Origin: an uncultured Pirellulaceae bacterium
GTDB taxonomy: Bacteria; Planctomycetota; Planctomycetia; Pirellulales; Pirellulaceae
Assembly (NCBI GenBank): GCA_937941455.1
Contig: CALDHM010000002.1
Location: 1 to 64,000, forward strand
DNA: 64,000 bases
Direction: 5' to 3'
Shown here: positions 60,380 to 64,000 of the stretch, one piece after another
Numbering within the stretch: position 1 is the stretch's first letter
Layout: every line of letters begins with the position of its first letter
Notes under the pieces: model-generated
Database searches by the model: none
What the model was told of the DNA's origin: nothing
Seen by the model: only the letters and a program-made list of their open reading frames with translations
Position numbers and translations under genes: made by a program

Positions 60380-61852
60380 GTGAAGCAACCCCCAAGCAGC
60401 GAACGGCTGCGATCATCCGGTTGGTCTGACGACTGGACGGCGGTCCTAGTCGGTCTGGCGTTGACGCTGTTGGCTCTCGGGATTACCTGGTGGGGCGCGG
60501 CGCAGGGCAACCACACGGGGATCGCGACCGGGGCGATCTCGGCAAACAAAGCGTGGGACTCCCCCGTCAAACCCTGGCTCGGCAGGCCGCGCGACTGGGC
60601 CATTTCGCCGTGGGACGCTTTCCGCGACAAGCCATCCAGGGGGGGGCAGACCAGCGAAGATAACGCCGCCGCGGCTCCTTGGAACCTGCGCGGACTGGGG
60701 GGGGCACTGGCGATTTGTTGGCTGATCGGCTTGGCCTCGGCGGTGGTCCGCGGTCTACCACTCAGGCGATTCGCTGTCGCTTTTCCCGCTATCTTTGTCC
60801 TGGCACTGCTGGCCTACGCCATTGCCAGCCAAACGACGATCAAAAGTTTGGGGCTGGAATACGCCCTGTGGGCGTTGCTGCTCGGCCTGTTCATTGCCAA
60901 CGTAGGGGGCACGCCGCAGTGGCTTCGTCCGGCAGTGGCCAGCGAGTTGTACATCAAGATAGGTCTGGTTCTGTTTGGCGCCAGCCTCCTTTTCGGCGAG
61001 ATCATCGCCTTGGGATTGCCGGGTATCTGCGTGGCTTGGATTGTCACCCCCATCGTGCTGGTGGCCACCTATCTCTTTGGCCAATACGTGCTCAAGATCG
61101 AAAGCAAGACCCTCAACATCGTCGTCTCGGCCGATATGAGTGTCTGCGGAGTCTCGGCCGCGATCGCCACGTCAGCCGCCTGCCGGGCGAAAAAAGAGGA
61201 ATTATCGCTGGCCATCGGATTGTCACTGACCTTTACGGTCCTGATGATGATCGCCATGCCGCGAGCCATTCAGGCGATGGGCTTGGATGCTCGCGTCGGT
61301 GGTGCCTGGATCGGCGGCACCATCGACTCGACCGGTGCCGTAGCCGCGGCCGGCGAGGCGCTGGGTCCCGAGGGGAGCAAAACCGCTGTCACGATCAAAA
61401 TGATCCAAAACATCATGATCGGTGTGGTTGCCCTGGCCGTCGCCTTCATTTGGGCTCGGTGGGTCGAACCCCAAGACGCCCCTCGAGAAAATGTTGGCAG
61501 TCCGGATGGTCCGCCGCAGCCAAGGATCGGCCTATCGGAAATCTGGATTCGTTTCCCGAAATTCATTCTGGGATTCTTGGGCGCATCCCTGCTGTGTTCC
61601 CTCCTTTCCGGTCAATCCGAATTCGGGAAGTTGTGGGTCAAGGCCACGGTCGACGGAGTGACAAAGGAATTGCAGGGCTGGCTGTTCTGTCTGGCCTTCG
61701 TCTGTATCGGCTTGGAAACCGACTTTCGGCGGCTGTGGCCCTACTTGAAAAGCGGCAAGGCGGTCGTCCTGTACGTGTGCGGACAAAGTTTCAACTTGGT
61801 GCTGACCCTGGCGATGGCCTATCTCATGTTCGGAGTGCTGTTCACCAAATGA
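60380..61852 (+). CDS. YeiH-type putative sulfate exporter (UPF0324-like)
   Basis: EYALWALLLGLFIAN, ELYIKIGLVLFGASLLF, SADMSVCGVSAAIATSAACRAKKEELSLAI, GGAWIGGTIDSTGAVAAAG. Confidence 0.9.
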   Translation: MKQPPSSERLRSSGWSDDWTAVLVGLALTLLALGITWWGAAQGNHTGIATGAISANKAWDSPVKPWLGRPRDWAISPWDAFRDKPSRGGQTSEDNAAAAPWNLRGLGGALAICWLIGLASAVVRGLPLRRFAVAFPAIFVLALLAYAIASQTTIKSLGLEYALWALLLGLFIANVGGTPQWLRPAVASELYIKIGLVLFGASLLFGEIIALGLPGICVAWIVTPIVLVATYLFGQYVLKIESKTLNIVVSADMSVCGVSAAIATSAACRAKKEELSLAIGLSLTFTVLMMIAMPRAIQAMGLDARVGGAWIGGTIDSTGAVAAAGEALGPEGSKTAVTIKMIQNIMIGVVALAVAFIWARWVEPQDAPRENVGSPDGPPQPRIGLSEIWIRFPKFILGFLGASLLCSLLSGQSEFGKLWVKATVDGVTKELQGWLFCLAFVCIGLETDFRRLWPYLKSGKAVVLYVCGQSFNLVLTLAMAYLMFGVLFTK

Positions 61853-61878
61853 TCAAGCCTTCGCGGCACCGTCCTTCG

Positions 61879-61975
61879 GCGAGCGGCTATTGAAAACATA
61901 CCGTAGTTACGGTCGCCAGACGGTTAGCCTTGCTTGGCATCTACCGTCCGGCAAAGGTAGCCACACATCAGCGGC
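61879..61975. repeat. Dispersed intergenic repeat, copy B (pairs with 26729-26824)
   Basis: GGCGAGCGGCTATTGAAAACATACCGTAGTTACGGTCGCCAGACGGTTAGCC... aligned by eye to copy A at roughly 80% identity. Confidence 0.85.
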
Positions 61976-62081
61976 GCGTCTTCATCGGTCGCTGAGGCCA
62001 CAACTCCTGATAAAGGTTCCGCGCTCATTGCTTGGCCGCGTTGCTTGCCATGGCTCCTGGCTGCCACTTCCCGGTGAGGCT

Positions 62082-63332
62082 TTAGGATTGTTGGATTCGC
62101 CGATAGGCGTCCCATAGTTGTCCCCACCGCTGCTCGATCGAACCCGTAAGGCCAATACTCATCCGCACCAGCCCCGGCGCGATGCCGGCCGCCCGTTGCT
62201 CTTCCTCGGTCAATTCGCTCGATGTCGAGCTGCCCGAGCAACTCATCAACGTTTCGAAATAACCCAGACTCACGGCCATGAAGCCGAACGAATGCTCGTT
62301 TTGCAGGATCTCCATGAAGCGATTCGCACGCTCGATCGATCCCAGGTCGAGCGTCAGAAGTCCGCCCAAGCCATAGCCTGGGTTCGCCATGGATTCGAGT
62401 AACTCGTGCTGCGGATGCTCAGGTAAGCCCGGATACGTCACGGCTGCTCCCGCATCACGCAACCGTTCCGCGAAGATTTGAGCCCGGCGACTGTGTTCTG
62501 CGATTCGCAAGCCCAAATGCGGCATCCGCAACGTCAACTCGTGAGCGATTTTTGGATCCATGGTGGGCCCAAGCAGCATCAGCGCTCCGGTATGCAAATC
62601 CATCATCGAGTAAATGAATGCCTCGGATGCGCAAACCGCGCCGGCGATCACGTCCGACGCCCCGCTGATGTATTTGGTCACGCTGTGGACCACGACATCC
62701 GCTCCGAGTTGAGCGGGGGACACGATCATCGGCGAAAACGTATTGTCTACCACCAGCGTCGCTCCATGCCGCCGAGCGATCGCGGACAGGGCGGGAATGT
62801 CGGCCACCACTAGTGTTGGGTTGGCAACGGTTTCGCAGTACAGCACCTTGGAGCCGGTTTCGGTTAAGGCCCGCGCGACCTCTTGATAGTTCGTGATGTC
62901 GACAAAACGGGTCTGAATTCCCGTTTTAAGGGGAAAAAATTCCTTCATCAGGGCGAAGGTCCCGCCGTAAATCGTCTGTGAGGAGACGATCGACTCTCCT
63001 GAGGAACATAATTGCAGCAGAACCGCTGCGATCGCTCCCAAGCCCGAACTGGTCGCGTATCCCGCCTCTGTCCCTTCCATGGCCGCCAGCAACCGGCCAA
63101 ACGTATAAACCGTCGGATTGAAGTTCCGACCGTACAAATAACACCCACCCGTCGCGTTGCCCGCCTGCATCGAAAACGGGCCGCGCTCGCCGCGAAAAAT
63201 TTTGGGCATCTCATCGGCGGCCATGACCGTAAAGGTCGTACTGGCTTCGATCGACAGATTCACGCCGCCATGCTCGCCGAACTCGTGCCGCGCCGCCGCC
63301 ATGGATTCCACGGGATCAAACCGATGTGCCAT
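62082..63332 (-). CDS. Cys/Met metabolism PLP-dependent enzyme (trans-sulfuration family)
   Basis: YATSSGLGAIAAVLLQLCSSGESIVSSQTIYGGT, VVDNTFSPMIVSPAQLGADVVVHSVTKYISG; ATG at 63332. Confidence 0.92.
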   Translation of the reverse strand: MAHRFDPVESMAAARHEFGEHGGVNLSIEASTTFTVMAADEMPKIFRGERGPFSMQAGNATGGCYLYGRNFNPTVYTFGRLLAAMEGTEAGYATSSGLGAIAAVLLQLCSSGESIVSSQTIYGGTFALMKEFFPLKTGIQTRFVDITNYQEVARALTETGSKVLYCETVANPTLVVADIPALSAIARRHGATLVVDNTFSPMIVSPAQLGADVVVHSVTKYISGASDVIAGAVCASEAFIYSMMDLHTGALMLLGPTMDPKIAHELTLRMPHLGLRIAEHSRRAQIFAERLRDAGAAVTYPGLPEHPQHELLESMANPGYGLGGLLTLDLGSIERANRFMEILQNEHSFGFMAVSLGYFETLMSCSGSSTSSELTEEEQRAAGIAPGLVRMSIGLTGSIEQRWGQLWDAYRRIQQS

Positions 63333-63412
63333 ACAGGAAATTCTCCCTTCCTTCGAAAACATTTCCGCTTGCAACCTTGCCCGGCATTATAATGGACCTG
63401 AGGGTATGCCCC

Positions 63413-64000
63413 ATGTCCAACGAAGGTTCCTTTGCCGCATTGCGTCGGCAAATGGTGCAAGAACAAATCGCGGCCCGTGGGATCAAAGACCCGCGGGTGT
63501 TGGCCGCGCTGAACGCGGTGCCCCGGCACCGCTTCGTTCCCGCTGGATTGACCCATCGAGCGTATGACGACACGCCGCTGGCCGTCGGTCACGGGCAAAC
63601 GATTTCTCAACCTTACATGGTGGCCCTGATGACGGAGTTGGCCTGTGCGGGCCCCGTCGATCGCGCTCTCGAGGTAGGGACCGGTTGCGGCTATCAAGCG
63701 GCGATTTTATCGGAGCTCGCCCGGCGAGTTCTCAGCATCGAGATCGTTGCTACGCTCGCTGATGCCGCGCGCGAGCGGCTGAATAATCTGGGTTACCGTA
63801 ACGTGGAGGTTCGCTGCGGAGACGGTTTTCACGGCTGGCCCGAGCAAGCTCCGTTCGACGCCATTTTGGTCGCTGCTGCGCCTAGGGAAATACCAAACCC
63901 GCTGTTGTACCAATTGTCCCTTGGTGGGCGGCTTGTGATTCCCGTCGGCGGTGAAGATCAAAATCTCTGGCTGGTCGAGCGCAGTGGACCGTCCGAGTTT
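63413..64000 (+). CDS. pcm: Protein-L-isoaspartate O-methyltransferase, truncated by window end
   Basis: Translated by hand from ATG 63413 (not in the ORF track): MSNEGSFAALRRQMVQEQIAARGIKDPRVLAALNAVPRHRFVPAG...QTISQPYMVALMTEL...ALEVGTGCGYQAAILSELARRVLSIEI. Confidence 0.93.
   Translation, partial: MSNEGSFAALRRQMVQEQIAARGIKDPRVLAALNAVPRHRFVPAGLTHRAYDDTPLAVGHGQTISQPYMVALMTELACAGPVDRALEVGTGCGYQAAILSELARRVLSIEIVATLADAARERLNNLGYRNVEVRCGDGFHGWPEQAPFDAILVAAAPREIPNPLLYQLSLGGRLVIPVGGEDQNLWLVERSGPSEF

Noticed and set aside
1-64000. CRISPR arrays, rRNA genes, complete IS elements, phage structural genes, recognisable defence systems
   Set aside because: None were recognisable by inspection on either strand.

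Overview
This looks like about 64 kb of ordinary chromosome from a planctomycete. That lineage call is inference, based on a DUF1559 prepilin-like protein, a DUF3467 protein, the PVC-type small basic protein and a VPS10/BNR protein. Most of the window is housekeeping or metabolic: an MscS-type channel, MGMT, a SpoU-type methyltransferase, RsgA, a minimal Tad ATPase/TadB/TadC set, AlgH/YqgE, an OPT transporter, HPF/RaiA, a fused MFS-spermidine synthase, asparaginase, PGK, CsrA, tRNA-Glu, TatD, PTS enzyme I, a PSP1 protein, an OleC-like ligase, a GH2 enzyme, McsA/McsB, TrpE, a YeiH-type transporter, a trans-sulfuration enzyme and Pcm (cut by the window end). I did not find a large undescribed multigene system. 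The best second-look items are: (i) a DUF1573-like gene split by an in-frame TGA with a hairpin at SECIS-like spacing; (ii) a decayed tyrosine recombinase beside tRNA-Glu, with its HYLQVT motif readable in a shifted frame; (iii) an SRPBCC-GyrI fusion broken by a frameshift and a TGA where Trp is expected; (iv) a roughly 97-bp dispersed repeat found in gaps between convergent genes; (v) a terminator-like hairpin directly before the ribosome-binding site of a phytase-like gene. All calls were made by eye. No database search or folding program was run.
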